From positions 1 to 64,000 of the forward strand of contig DMBU01000108.1 of NCBI GenBank assembly GCA_003446015.1: DNA of 64,000 nucleotides, given 5' to 3'. The position numbers and the translations under genes were made by a program. This DNA is from Bacteroidales bacterium. GTDB lineage: Bacteria > Bacteroidota > Bacteroidia > Bacteroidales > UBA12077. This document shows, piece by piece, positions 1 to 9,317 of the stretch; position 1 is the first letter of the stretch; each line of letters begins with the position of its first letter. The notes under the pieces are model-generated. The model searched no databases. It saw only the letters and a program-made list of their open reading frames with translations, and was not told the origin of the DNA.

Positions 1-46
1 AAAAGTTTCAAAAAAGATCAAGACAAAACGATGCTTCTCCGCTCTC

Positions 47-113
47 TGTGATAAGGTAACAATTCTAAGCAAAGTAAGTAAACTCCTTTGCTAGAATTCT
101 AAAACTTATCACA
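47..113. repeat. Long imperfect hairpin downstream of the aminotransferase
   Basis: Two arms of about 28 nt (47-74 and 86-113) are near-perfect inverted copies: each carries TGTGATAAG at its outer end and AATTCTA...GCAAAG at its inner end, separated by an 11-nt loop. A second short inverted repeat (CTCAAT/ATTGAG, 155-173) and GGCTATAGCC at 191-200 follow. The whole 1-241 stretch lacks a convincing gene and looks like a structured dispersed repeat. Its role is unknown. It lies on the 3' side of the minus-strand aminotransferase and could end or stabilise that transcript. Confidence 0.5.
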
Positions 114-241
114 TTCACCCTTGCCCTATGGCTCGCCGTTTTGTCGGGCCTTCGCTCAATACTTAGCATTGAGTATTTCCTTAACTTGACGGCTATAGCC
201 GAACGGCCAAGTAAAAAGACAAAAGCAAGAAGTAAAGCACT

Positions 242-1432
242 TTATAAGCTGTGTTTTTTGAAAAACTTTTTTATTAAGGAAATTCCTTCATCAATTTCTG
301 ACTTCTCGCGGGCAATATTAAATCGAATGTAATTTTTAGCATTCTCAGAAAAATGTTCTCCTGGTATTACAGCAACTTTTTGTTCGTCATACAAATCAAT
401 GGCAAACTTAAATCCATCAGAATATTTTTCAGGGAGTTTTGCCCACACAAAATATCCTCCTTTTATCTCGGGAATTGAAAAACCTAAATTGATCAACTCT
501 TTAGATAAATGGGAATAAGACTCTGTAAGTTTTCTTCGAAGATTTGAAACATATGCCTTTCCCCATTCATTTTTCTTTAGATATTCAACAATGGCCTGCT
601 GTAGAACTGAAGGTGCACACAAACCTGTATAATCATGAATAGATTTTATTTTTGACATGTGATCTTCGTGTGCAATTAAATAACCAATGCGCCAGCCAGT
701 GATGGAAAATAATTTTGAAAAACTATTGGTATAAAACAAATTTGAGCTGAACTGATCTAAAGGAATATATGGTTTTTCATCAAAATACAATTCTCTGTAA
801 ACGGCATCCAGAACAATATAAAAATTCAATCGTTTACTTAAATTTATTAGGGCATTGATTTCATTCTCAGACCAAATCTTCCCCAAGGGGTTGCCCGGAG
901 ATCCAAGAAAAATAACTTTTACATTGTTCCCTAAACAGGTTTTTTCAAGCCCGGCAAAATCAACTGAAAAATCAGACTCAAATGAAAATGAAACAAAATC
1001 AGTATTAAAAATCTCTGGTAAATATTTATAGCTTTCGTACACAGGATCAAAAGCTAAAGCCGAAAAGGGTTTTGGAATGATTTTATTAAAATAAGTATAT
1101 AATAAAGATAAGGCTTCAGTACCGCCCTGAGTAATTAAAAAATCATTTTTTGTAAAAGTCTGTCTGCCTTGCCCTTCGGGTTGGCTGTTTGAAAAACAGG
1201 GAAATTCGCTTTGATATTTACGAAGCAATAAGTCAAGCAACTCGTTATTCCCATTACCCGGAGCATATTGATGAATCTTGTCTGTTGAGATTTGGGATAA
1301 AATATCGGTAAGTTCTGCCGGGGGATCAAATCCCGGAATACCTTGTGCTAAATTAATACCTCCATAAGCTTTTACTTTATTGCTCATGAAACTTATGTAA
1401 GATCCTGTTGGCTTTTGATACTTATTTCCCAT
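242..1432 (-). CDS. PLP-dependent class I/II aminotransferase
   Basis: The protein is 396 residues, normal for fold-type I aminotransferases. Visible landmarks are the N-terminal NLAQGIPGFDPP segment (21-40 region), GGTEAL near 103-108, the substrate-carboxylate motif GSPGNPLG with Asn181, VLDAVY with the PLP-ring Asp209, and the PLP lysine in SFSKLFSITGWRIGY at Lys240, followed by Arg248. The opening resembles the methionine/kynurenine aminotransferase (YbdL-like) branch, but substrate cannot be fixed from sequence; transamination of an aromatic amino acid or methionine is the likeliest reaction. It acts in the cytoplasm. Its start overlaps the end of the upstream cation transporter by 11 bases, so the two are probably co-transcribed. 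Residues 80-95 look like a small lineage-specific insertion whose DNA can form a GC-rich hairpin. Confidence 0.9.
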   Translation of the reverse strand: MGNKYQKPTGSYISFMSNKVKAYGGINLAQGIPGFDPPAELTDILSQISTDKIHQYAPGNGNNELLDLLLRKYQSEFPCFSNSQPEGQGRQTFTKNDFLITQGGTEALSLLYTYFNKIIPKPFSALAFDPVYESYKYLPEIFNTDFVSFSFESDFSVDFAGLEKTCLGNNVKVIFLGSPGNPLGKIWSENEINALINLSKRLNFYIVLDAVYRELYFDEKPYIPLDQFSSNLFYTNSFSKLFSITGWRIGYLIAHEDHMSKIKSIHDYTGLCAPSVLQQAIVEYLKKNEWGKAYVSNLRRKLTESYSHLSKELINLGFSIPEIKGGYFVWAKLPEKYSDGFKFAIDLYDEQKVAVIPGEHFSENAKNYIRFNIAREKSEIDEGISLIKKFFKKHSL

Positions 1433-2387
1433 TTACTTTCTTTTTCTTTCCACACTCCGTATCAATATTGCCACGCGATAATCCAAATTTTTCTTTCTCA
1501 ATATTTCCTTTTGGCTCTACATGAACCAGCACATCATACACGTTTTCGACTCTTGCCTTAATATTCACTTCTACCTTTTTCGCCATAATGTGTCCTTCTT
1601 CAATGGTCATCTTACCATCCATTTCAATATCAAGAGCTACAGTATACAAATTTGAATGTTTTCTTACCCTTACTCTATGTGGATTAACTGCTCCTGCTTC
1701 TTCTACTGCATCGAAAATCTTATAATATAGTTCCGGATTATCGGTTCCATCCATTAATTCACGACTGGTTTCCATGAAGATTTCAAAACCTATTTTCATA
1801 ATCCAGATACTTATTGCAATCGCAGTAATCAAATCCAGAACGGGTAAATGAAAAACTTGTGTAAAAATTAATCCTGTTAATACAGATGCAGAAATAAGAA
1901 TATCATTTCTCATATTTTTAGCATTGGCAATCAACATATTGCTTTCAATTTTGCGTCCTGCTTTGAATTGATAAAAAGCTAAACCAGCTTTGGAAACGAT
2001 AGAAAAAACAGTAACATAAATTGCTAACATTGAAGGCAATTCAAGTTGTTCACTTTTGATTAACCTTACCAGAGTTGTAAAAAACAATTGAGCACCAGCA
2101 AAAAATATCACAAAGCTTAAGGCTTTTGTTGCAACAGCCTCAGCTCTATTGTAACCATAAGGATATCTGAAATTCGGTGGTTTATTCATGATTCGGGAAG
2201 CAACCAGTGTAATAAAATAGGTGAGAATATCCGTTGTTGTATCAATCCCATCGCCAATAACAGCTAAGCTTCCTGAAATAAATCCAATTACTATTTTCGC
2301 AATTGCTAATATAGAGTTACCAACAATTCCAACCCAGGAAGCTTTTTTTATGAGGTAATTTCGATATTTTTGATTGACAGTTGACAT
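1422..2387 (-). CDS. Cation diffusion facilitator (CDF) family metal transporter
   Basis: This 321-residue inner-membrane protein has six predicted membrane segments followed by the cytoplasmic CDF dimerisation domain (about 210-300, with HRVRVRKHSN and VLVHVEP). The family exports divalent metals in exchange for protons. The transmembrane-2 metal motif is present as D49xxxD53 (DGIDTTTD), and the PYGYNRAEA loop after segment 2 is typical. The matching segment-5 motif, usually HxxxD or DxxxD, reads N158xxxD162 (KNMRND). Loss of the ligand His/Asp argues against a classic zinc pump and leaves substrate open. It overlaps the downstream aminotransferase by 11 bases. A TAACTTTG box sits only a few bases upstream of the start, so the message may be nearly leaderless. 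Confidence 0.92.
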   Translation of the reverse strand: MSTVNQKYRNYLIKKASWVGIVGNSILAIAKIVIGFISGSLAVIGDGIDTTTDILTYFITLVASRIMNKPPNFRYPYGYNRAEAVATKALSFVIFFAGAQLFFTTLVRLIKSEQLELPSMLAIYVTVFSIVSKAGLAFYQFKAGRKIESNMLIANAKNMRNDILISASVLTGLIFTQVFHLPVLDLITAIAISIWIMKIGFEIFMETSRELMDGTDNPELYYKIFDAVEEAGAVNPHRVRVRKHSNLYTVALDIEMDGKMTIEEGHIMAKKVEVNIKARVENVYDVLVHVEPKGNIEKEKFGLSRGNIDTECGKKKKVNGK

Positions 2388-2391
2388 AAAA

Positions 2392-2399
2392 CAAAGTTA
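2392..2399 (-). promoter_or_regulatory. Candidate -7 box (TAACTTTG) for the CDF gene
   Basis: TAACTTTG on the minus strand matches the Bacteroidota -7 consensus TAnnTTTG. No clear -33 TTTG is visible at 19-21 nt upstream, and the box is only 4 bases from the ATG, so this is a weak call. Confidence 0.3.
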
Positions 2400-2429
2400 G
2401 ATTAAATATTAATTAAGAACTAACTATAG

Positions 2430-2458
2430 AAAAAAGAGATTCCCGCTTTCGCGGGAAT
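2430..2458 (-). terminator. Rho-independent terminator after lepA
   Basis: An eight-base-pair perfect stem (ATTCCCGC / GCGGGAAT, loop GAAA on the minus strand) is followed on the minus strand by a T-rich tract (CTCTTTTTT). It begins 28 nt past the lepA stop. The same hairpin sequence is known as a common dispersed palindrome in many bacterial genomes, so it may be a repeat doing terminator work. Confidence 0.7.
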
Positions 2459-2486
2459 GACTTTATTATTTTTAATTATGATTCCT

Positions 2487-4274
2487 TTAATCTAATTTAA
2501 GCACTGCCAGGAACGCTTGTTGCGGCACTTCTACATTACCCACCTGACGCATTCGTTTTTTACCTTTCTTCTGCTTTTCAAGCAATTTACGTTTTCGGGT
2601 TATATCACCACCATAACATTTGGCAGTAACATCCTTACGAACGGCCTTAACTGTTTCGCGCGAAATAATTTTTGCTCCGATTGCAGCCTGAATAGCAATG
2701 TCAAATTGTTGGCGAGGGATGAGTTCTTTCAATTTTTCACACATTCTTCGTCCAAAATCGTAAGCATTATCTCTATGAATCAAGGTTGACAAGGCATCAA
2801 CCAATTCTCCATTTAAAAGAATATCCAATCGAACCAAATTGGCTTGTTTATATCCTGTTTGATGATAATCAAAAGATGCATAACCTTTCGAAATGCTTTT
2901 TAGTTTATCGTAAAAATCGAATACAATTTCGGCAAGAGGCATTTCAAATGTTACTTCAACCCTATTATTCGGCAGATAGTGTTGATTTTTCATTACTCCT
3001 CGTTTATCGATGCAGAGTTTCATAATTGGTCCAAGAAAATCTGTTTTCGAAATAATCTGAGCATGAATATATGGTTCCTCGATATGATCAATATACGTTA
3101 TTTCTGGTAAGCCTGATGGATTGTGTACTTCAACAATTCCGCTTTTTGTAGTGTGAACTTTGTACGAAACGTTTGGCACCGTTGTGATAACATCCATATC
3201 GAACTCGCGATCGAGTCGTTCCTGAATGATTTCCATATGCAACAATCCCAGGAATCCGCAACGGAAACCAAATCCTAATGCAGCAGAAGATTCTGGTTCG
3301 AAAGTCAAGGATGCATCATTTAACTGAAGCTTTTCCATTGAAGCTCTCAGATCTTCATAATCGTCGGCATCAATTGGATAAATTCCTGCAAAAACCATGG
3401 GTTTAACAAGTTCGAATCCTTCAATTGCTTTTTCACAAGGGCGATCTTTATGCGTAATTGTATCACCAACTTTTACTTCTTTAGAAGTTTTTATCCCAGA
3501 AATGATATATCCAACATCACCTGCTTTCATCTCGTTTTTTGGAAATTGCTTTAATCTCAAGGCACCGATTTCGTCTGCATGGTAATCTTTTCCCGTAGCA
3601 AAGAATTTTACATGATCTCCTTTTCGGAGTGTTCCATTCTTAATTTTGAAATAGGCTTCGATTCCTCGAAATGAATTAAAAACTGAGTCAAAAATAAGAG
3701 CTTGTAGCGGAGCTTCCGGATCACCTGCAGGAGCAGGAACATTATGTATTATGCTTTCAAGAATTTCATCAACACCTAAGCCGGTTTTACCACTAGCTTC
3801 AATAATTGATTCTCGCTTACAGCCGATAAGCTCAACAATCTGGTCCTTAACCTCTTCGGGCATGGCTGCATCCATGTCCATTTTATTTAAAATCGGAATG
3901 ATTTCCAGATCGTGTTCAATGGCATGAAAAACATTCGAAATCGTTTGCGCCTGAACCCCCTGTGTGGCATCCACAATTAATAAGGCTCCTTCACATGCAG
4001 CAATGGATCTTGAAACTTCGTATGAAAAATCAACGTGGCCGGGAGTATCAATTAAATTAAGAACATAATCTTTACCCTCAAATTTATAATTCATTTGAAT
4101 GGCATGACTTTTTATGGTTATTCCCCGTTCTCTCTCCAAATCCATATTATCAAGTATCTGATCCTGATAATCGCGATCAGGAATAGAACCGGTCGCTTGT
4201 AAAAGCCTATCTGCCAGCGTGCTCTTCCCGTGATCAATATGAGCTATAATGCAAAAATTTCTTATGTTATCCAT
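2487..4274 (-). CDS. lepA: Elongation factor 4 (LepA), ribosome-associated GTPase
   Basis: At 595 residues this is full length for LepA. The GTP-binding domain opens with AHIDHGKSTLADRLL (P-loop about 10-24), then RERGITIKSH (switch I), DTPGHVDF (G3) and NKMD (G4). EF-Tu-like domain II, two alpha/beta domains and the LepA-specific C-terminal domain follow, with the ending YGGDITRKRKLLEKQKKGKK typical of the family. EF4 binds the ribosome and remodels stalled or mis-translocated complexes, and influences subunit assembly. It is cytoplasmic and sometimes membrane-associated. It is a single-gene unit with its own promoter and terminator. Confidence 0.98.
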   Translation of the reverse strand: MDNIRNFCIIAHIDHGKSTLADRLLQATGSIPDRDYQDQILDNMDLERERGITIKSHAIQMNYKFEGKDYVLNLIDTPGHVDFSYEVSRSIAACEGALLIVDATQGVQAQTISNVFHAIEHDLEIIPILNKMDMDAAMPEEVKDQIVELIGCKRESIIEASGKTGLGVDEILESIIHNVPAPAGDPEAPLQALIFDSVFNSFRGIEAYFKIKNGTLRKGDHVKFFATGKDYHADEIGALRLKQFPKNEMKAGDVGYIISGIKTSKEVKVGDTITHKDRPCEKAIEGFELVKPMVFAGIYPIDADDYEDLRASMEKLQLNDASLTFEPESSAALGFGFRCGFLGLLHMEIIQERLDREFDMDVITTVPNVSYKVHTTKSGIVEVHNPSGLPEITYIDHIEEPYIHAQIISKTDFLGPIMKLCIDKRGVMKNQHYLPNNRVEVTFEMPLAEIVFDFYDKLKSISKGYASFDYHQTGYKQANLVRLDILLNGELVDALSTLIHRDNAYDFGRRMCEKLKELIPRQQFDIAIQAAIGAKIISRETVKAVRKDVTAKCYGGDITRKRKLLEKQKKGKKRMRQVGNVEVPQQAFLAVLKLD

Positions 4275-4335
4275 AAAGATTTAATATATTATCATCCACA
4301 ATTATACTGTCCCGAACAACATCTTTTCGGATGTG

Positions 4336-4365
4336 CAAATATATTGAAATCTAAGAAACTAACAA
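4336..4365 (-). promoter_or_regulatory. lepA promoter (TTG-N19-TATATTTG)
   Basis: On the minus strand TATATTTG (4336-4343) fits the Bacteroidota -7 box and TTG (4363-4365) sits exactly 19 nt upstream. The box is about 60 nt before the lepA ATG. This is one of the better promoter matches in the window. Confidence 0.55.
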
Positions 4366-4412
4366 CGACAAAGTATAAATATTGCCAGAGAATTTTGTAC
4401 TTCTATAAATTT

Positions 4413-4550
4413 CAAATAACAAATTTCAAACTACGAATAAATTCCAAAACACAAAACCAAAAAATGAACTGTTTGGTATATTCCGATTGACATTTAGAAA
4501 TTATTTGATTTTTGTGATTTGTGATTTGTAATTTGTAATTTGTAATTTGC
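4413..4550. repeat. AT-rich low-complexity repeat of CAAATTACAAAT type
   Basis: The left part is built of CAAATAAC / CAAATTTC-like units and the right part of GATTTGT / AATTTGT units that are roughly their reverse complement, giving a loose inverted arrangement around 4475. It carries no credible gene. Sequences of this style are widespread intergenic repeats in Bacteroidota and other phyla. Confidence 0.5.
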
Positions 4551-4554
4551 AAAG

Positions 4555-5508
4555 TTAAAACACCGCCCTTGCAATTCTCTGAATATTATCAGATTGGTCT
4601 AAAGTATAATAATGAATTCCCGGTACTCCAAATTTGATAAGTTCCTTGGATTGCATTGTTGTCCATTCAACACCAACCTGACGAACGTCTTTGGTTGTTT
4701 TACATTTCTTGATTTCCTTTATAAGCTCATTAGGCAGATCGATATTAAAAGTTTGTGGCAATAATGAGCTATCATTCAACGTTGATACAGGTTTAATACC
4801 AGGAATTATAGGGACATCAATTCCAATTTTTTTACAGCTGTCAACAAAATTAAAATATTTCTGATTATCGAAAAACAACTGTGTTACAATATATTCGGCC
4901 CCTTTATCAACTTTAAGTTTAAGATACTCTAAATCGGTGTCCATATTTGGTGCTTCGATGTGCTTTTCGGGATAACCGGCAACACCAAGAGAAAAATCAG
5001 TTGGCATAGCGTTTTCTAAATCTTCATGTAGATATTTACCCTTATTTAAATTCATAATTTGCTCGATCAATTCGCTCGAATAAGTATGTCCTCCTTTTTC
5101 GGGGACAAATTTTCGTTTTCCTTTTTCGGGATCGCCACGTAAAACCAACAAATTATTAATTCCCAGAAAATGAAAATCTATCAGGGCATCTTCTGTTTCT
5201 TCCTTTGTAAATCCACCGCAAATCATATGTGGAACAACTGTGATTTTATATTTATTCTGAATTGCTGCTGCAATTGCTACTGTTCCGGGGCGTTTTCTAA
5301 TAACCCGCTTTTCCATTAAACCATCGGGGCGTGTTTTATAAACCACCTCCTGCTGATGATAAGTAATATTAATATATGCGGGATTAAACTCGATCAGTGG
5401 ATCAATGGTGTCGTATATTTCCTGTATGGTATGACCTTTTAATGGTGGCAAAAGCTCAAATGTGAACAAAGCACTTTTTGCATTTTTTATTTTATCGATT
5501 ACTTTCAT
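4555..5508 (-). CDS. metF: 5,10-methylenetetrahydrofolate reductase
   Basis: This 317-residue single-domain TIM barrel reduces 5,10-methylene-THF to 5-methyl-THF using FAD and NAD(P)H, supplying the methyl group for MetH. Family features include FELLPP near the start (18-23), NITYH and RRPGTVAIAAAIQNKY, HMICGG (95-100) in the folate/FAD site, LVLRGDPEKG and the C-terminal GVPGIHYYTLD. It lies directly downstream of metH on the same strand (113 nt apart), which matches its role as methyl donor supplier. The gap contains a dispersed repeat fragment and no obvious promoter, so read-through from metH is likely. Confidence 0.97.
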   Translation of the reverse strand: MKVIDKIKNAKSALFTFELLPPLKGHTIQEIYDTIDPLIEFNPAYINITYHQQEVVYKTRPDGLMEKRVIRKRPGTVAIAAAIQNKYKITVVPHMICGGFTKEETEDALIDFHFLGINNLLVLRGDPEKGKRKFVPEKGGHTYSSELIEQIMNLNKGKYLHEDLENAMPTDFSLGVAGYPEKHIEAPNMDTDLEYLKLKVDKGAEYIVTQLFFDNQKYFNFVDSCKKIGIDVPIIPGIKPVSTLNDSSLLPQTFNIDLPNELIKEIKKCKTTKDVRQVGVEWTTMQSKELIKFGVPGIHYYTLDQSDNIQRIARAVF

Positions 5509-5533
5509 TTTATTTCCATCCCATATTGTGTAT

Positions 5534-5556
5534 CCTTCGACAAGCTCAGAATGACA
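5534..5556. repeat. Dispersed CTTCGACAAGCTCAGAATGAC-type repeat fragment
   Basis: This short stretch between metH and metF matches a motif I recognise as a recurring intergenic sequence in many bacterial genomes (CCTTCGACAAGCTCAGxATGAC). It has no coding sense here. The identification is from memory and not from a search. Confidence 0.4.
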
Positions 5557-5621
5557 ACGATTTTCAATAATTAATATTTCACTGACTCCAATTATTGCAG
5601 GGATGTCAATGTATTTTATTT

Positions 5622-8600
5622 CTATTTATAATTTAGATTTGGTGCCAGCCACTTTTCAGCTTCACTTACTGTCATGTTTTTTCGAATGGCATAATCTTCG
5701 ATCTGATCTATTCCTATTTTTTGCACATTAAAATATTTCGATTCCGGATGTGCTAAATACAATCCGCTAACCGAAGCACCCGGGTACATCATATAACTCT
5801 CTGTTAATTTGATTTGTGCTTTGTTTTCTGCGTCCAATACATCAAAAATTATTCGTTTTTCGGTATGATCAGGACAAGCAGGATAACCTGCAGCAGGTCT
5901 GATCCCTCTATATTTTTCACGAATCAGATCGTTAGTTTCAAGATCTTCGTTTGGTGCGTATGCCCAATATTCTTTTCTCACTTTTTGATGCAACAACTCA
6001 GCAAAAGCTTCAGCTAATCTGTCTGCCAGAATTTTGATCATAATCGCTTTATAATCATCATTATTTTTTTCATACTTGCTAACATGTTTTTCTACACCTA
6101 ATCCTGCGGTTACAGCAAATGCACCAATATAATCATTTATCCCACTTTCTTTAGGTGCAATAAAATCAGAAAGGCAAGCATTTGAATCTCCTTCAACTCT
6201 CACTTGCTGATTTCGTAAATGATGAAAAACACCAATTACTTTTTTTCTGGTATCATCTTCATACAATTCAATATCATCTTCAATTGAATTGGCAGGATAC
6301 AATCCAAATGCAGCATTTGCTTTTAGCATTTTGTTATCAATAATCTGTTTTAACATCTCCTGAGCATCCTTATACAAAATTTTTGCTTCCTCACCTTTTA
6401 TTGGATCTTCAAATATTGCAGGATATTTTCCATTCAAATCCCAGGCAAAAAAGAAAAAGGTCCAATCAATATATTTAGAAAGTTCCAGTAAAGAAAAATC
6501 CAATAAATATTTATTGCCAAAAAATGTAGGTTTTGAAATGTGTGATTTTTCCCAATCGATTAGAATTTTATTTTTTCGTGCCTGTTCCAATGTAACATAC
6601 ATATTTACAGACTTCTTAGCCGATATTTTTTCTCTTATTATGTCGTATTCATGATTAATATGTTGAATATATTCAAACTTTAAAGTTTCATTTAATAAAT
6701 TCCGGACAACACCAACACTTCTGGATGCATCTTTGACATGAACAACCGGAGCCTCATAAACAACATCTACTTTAACAGCTGTATGTATGTTTGATGTGGT
6801 TGCTCCACCAATTAGCAACGGTATCTTTAAATTGTTTCGTTGCATTTCCTCAGCAACATGAACCATTTCTTCCAATGACGGGGTAATAAGTCCACTCAAT
6901 CCAATAATATCAACTTTTTCATTTATTGCAGTTTCAATAATTTTTTGAGCAGGAACCATCACACCTAAATCAATCACTTCGAAATTATTACAAGCCAGAA
7001 TAACTCCCACAATATTTTTTCCAATATCGTGTACATCACCCTTTACGGTTGCCATTAAAACTTTACCTGCCGAGCTTGATTTTCCCGAATCCTTCTTTTC
7101 TTCTTCGATAAATGGCAATAAATAGGCGACAGCTTTTTTCATAACCCGTGCACTTTTCACAACCTGTGGAAGAAACATTTTGCCTGATCCAAATAAATCA
7201 CCAACTATATTCATCCCATTCATTAATGGTTCTTCAATTACTGTAAGGGGCTGATTGTACTGCTTTCTTGCTTCTTCTGTATCCTCATCAATAAAATCTG
7301 TAATTCCTTTTACCAAGGCATATGACAAACGCTCCTGAACTGATTTTTCCCTCCATTCATCCTTTCTTTCTTCTTTTTTATCCGATTGTTTTACCTTTTC
7401 GGCAAATACAACTAATCGTTCCGTTGCATCTTTTCGCCTGTTCAGCACAACATCTTCGACCAACTTTAATAGATCTTTTGGGATACTATCGTAAACCTCC
7501 AGCATACCCGGATTAACAATTCCCATATCCATTCCGGCTTTTATTGCATGATATAAAAAAACCGAATGAATTGCTTCCCGAACGGTATTATTCCCTCTAA
7601 ACGAGAATGATAAGTTACTTACTCCTCCACTGATTTTAGCATGAGGTAAATTTTCTTTAATCCATTTTATGGCATTAATATAATTTACTGCGTAATTATT
7701 ATGTTCGTCAATTCCTGTGGCTATTGCCAGTACATTTGGATCGAAAAAAATATCTTCTGGCGGGAATTTAACCTTCTCATTTAAAATTTTATACGATCTT
7801 TCAGCTATTTCAATTTTTCGCTCCAACGTATCTGCCTGTCCATTTTCATCAAAAAGCATAACAACAGTTGCAGCTCCATATTTTCGAATTAACTTTGCAT
7901 AACGAATAAAATCAGCTTCACCTTCTTTTAAGCTAATTGAGTTTACCACTGATTTTCCCTGTACACATTTTAATCCGGTTTCGATTACACTCCATTTGGA
8001 AGAATCTATCATAATAGGTAATCTGGAAATATCTGGCTCTGATGCAATTAAATTCAGAAACTTTTTCATTGATTCTTCTGAATCCAACATGGCCTCATCC
8101 ATACAAACATCTATTATTTGAGCTCCACCATCAACCTGATCCTTTGCGACAGATAATGCATCCTCAAATTTTTCATCTTTTATTAAACGGGCAAATTTTA
8201 TGGAACCTGCAACATTTGTTCTTTCACCTACGTTTATAAAATTGATTTCTTTGGTAAAAGTTAGTGGTTCCAAACCACTTAATCGGGTTAACGTTTGTAT
8301 TTGTGGTAATTTTCTTGGTGAATACCTTTTAGCAATTTCTGCAATTTTCTTTATATGAGCAGGAGTTGTTCCACAACACCCACCAACAATATTGACAAAA
8401 CCACTTTTCAAATAATCTTCGATAATGACTCCCATTTCCTCAGCTGATTCGTCATATTCTCCGAACTGATTAGGTAAACCTGCATTGGGATGCGCACTTA
8501 CATTATACTTTGATATTTTTGATAATTCTTCGATATGTGGTCTTAATTGATCAGCACCAAAAGCACAATTTAACCCAATACTCAACAAATCAATATGTGA

Positions 8601-9302
8601 CAATGAATTGTAAAAAGCTTCTAAGGTTTGTCCTGATAAAGTTCTTCCGCTGGCATCGGTAATTGTTCCTGAAACCATAACAGGAAGTTTTTCACCCTTC
8701 TTTTCAAATATATCTTCAATAGCAAATAAAGCTGCTTTTGCATTTAAGGTGTCAAAAATGGTTTCAACCATTAGAATATCCACTCCTCCGTCTAACAATC
8801 CTTCTGCTTGTTCATAATAAGCTTTTCGCATATCATCAAAACTTACAGCACGAAAACCAGGGTCATTTACATCGGGCGACATGGAAGTTGTGCGATTAGT
8901 AGGACCTAAAATTCCAATTACAAATCTTGGTTTATCAGGGTTTTTGAAGGTAAATTCATCAGAAGCCCTTTTTGCTAATTTTGCCGATTCAAAATTTATT
9001 TCATAAACAAGATCCTCCATATGATAGTCAGCCATTGAAATTCTATTGGCATTAAATGTATTGGTCTCTATTAAATCGGCTCCTGCTTCTAAATACGCTT
9101 TATGAATACCCTCTATAATTTGAGGTTGTGTTAATGATAACAAATCATTGTTTCCTTTTACATCATGACTATAATTTTTAAAGCGATCGCCCCGATAATC
9201 CTCTTCTTTTAACTTATGACGTTGGATCATGGTTCCCATTGCACCATCGAGTACAAAAATCCGTTCTTTTAATTCTGATTTTATTTTTTCTAATTGATTC
9301 AT
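5622..9302 (-). CDS. metH: Cobalamin-dependent methionine synthase
   Basis: About 1226 residues, the normal size of four-module MetH, which transfers a methyl group from 5-methyl-THF to homocysteine through methylcobalamin. In order: homocysteine-binding barrel (FVLDGAMGT near the start; zinc cysteines in GLNCAFG and GGCCGTTPAH), pterin-binding domain (INVGERTNVAGS), B12 cap and B12-binding domain with the cobalt-ligand loop GDVHDIGKN, then the AdoMet activation domain (RKEYWAY, GIRPAAGYPACPDH). I chose the ATG at 9302 (MNQLEKIK). The open frame reaches 9362, but its first 20 codons run through a CACAAAG-type repeat and look non-coding; ATG at 9311 is the alternative. It sits between hom and metF. 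No cobalamin riboswitch is visible upstream. Confidence 0.97.
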   Translation of the reverse strand: MNQLEKIKSELKERIFVLDGAMGTMIQRHKLKEEDYRGDRFKNYSHDVKGNNDLLSLTQPQIIEGIHKAYLEAGADLIETNTFNANRISMADYHMEDLVYEINFESAKLAKRASDEFTFKNPDKPRFVIGILGPTNRTTSMSPDVNDPGFRAVSFDDMRKAYYEQAEGLLDGGVDILMVETIFDTLNAKAALFAIEDIFEKKGEKLPVMVSGTITDASGRTLSGQTLEAFYNSLSHIDLLSIGLNCAFGADQLRPHIEELSKISKYNVSAHPNAGLPNQFGEYDESAEEMGVIIEDYLKSGFVNIVGGCCGTTPAHIKKIAEIAKRYSPRKLPQIQTLTRLSGLEPLTFTKEINFINVGERTNVAGSIKFARLIKDEKFEDALSVAKDQVDGGAQIIDVCMDEAMLDSEESMKKFLNLIASEPDISRLPIMIDSSKWSVIETGLKCVQGKSVVNSISLKEGEADFIRYAKLIRKYGAATVVMLFDENGQADTLERKIEIAERSYKILNEKVKFPPEDIFFDPNVLAIATGIDEHNNYAVNYINAIKWIKENLPHAKISGGVSNLSFSFRGNNTVREAIHSVFLYHAIKAGMDMGIVNPGMLEVYDSIPKDLLKLVEDVVLNRRKDATERLVVFAEKVKQSDKKEERKDEWREKSVQERLSYALVKGITDFIDEDTEEARKQYNQPLTVIEEPLMNGMNIVGDLFGSGKMFLPQVVKSARVMKKAVAYLLPFIEEEKKDSGKSSSAGKVLMATVKGDVHDIGKNIVGVILACNNFEVIDLGVMVPAQKIIETAINEKVDIIGLSGLITPSLEEMVHVAEEMQRNNLKIPLLIGGATTSNIHTAVKVDVVYEAPVVHVKDASRSVGVVRNLLNETLKFEYIQHINHEYDIIREKISAKKSVNMYVTLEQARKNKILIDWEKSHISKPTFFGNKYLLDFSLLELSKYIDWTFFFFAWDLNGKYPAIFEDPIKGEEAKILYKDAQEMLKQIIDNKMLKANAAFGLYPANSIEDDIELYEDDTRKKVIGVFHHLRNQQVRVEGDSNACLSDFIAPKESGINDYIGAFAVTAGLGVEKHVSKYEKNNDDYKAIMIKILADRLAEAFAELLHQKVRKEYWAYAPNEDLETNDLIREKYRGIRPAAGYPACPDHTEKRIIFDVLDAENKAQIKLTESYMMYPGASVSGLYLAHPESKYFNVQKIGIDQIEDYAIRKNMTVSEAEKWLAPNLNYK

Positions 9303-9317
9303 TTTTTTCATTTTGTG

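Noticed and set aside
141..332. Plus-strand 63-codon open frame at the window start
   Set aside because: It covers the structured repeat and the antisense end of the aminotransferase.
1135..1329. Minus-strand 64-codon frame inside the aminotransferase
   Set aside because: It is a shifted reading of the aminotransferase gene, with no independent signal.
4230..4490. Plus-strand 86-codon open frame
   Set aside because: It spans the lepA start, its promoter and a low-complexity repeat on the other strand.
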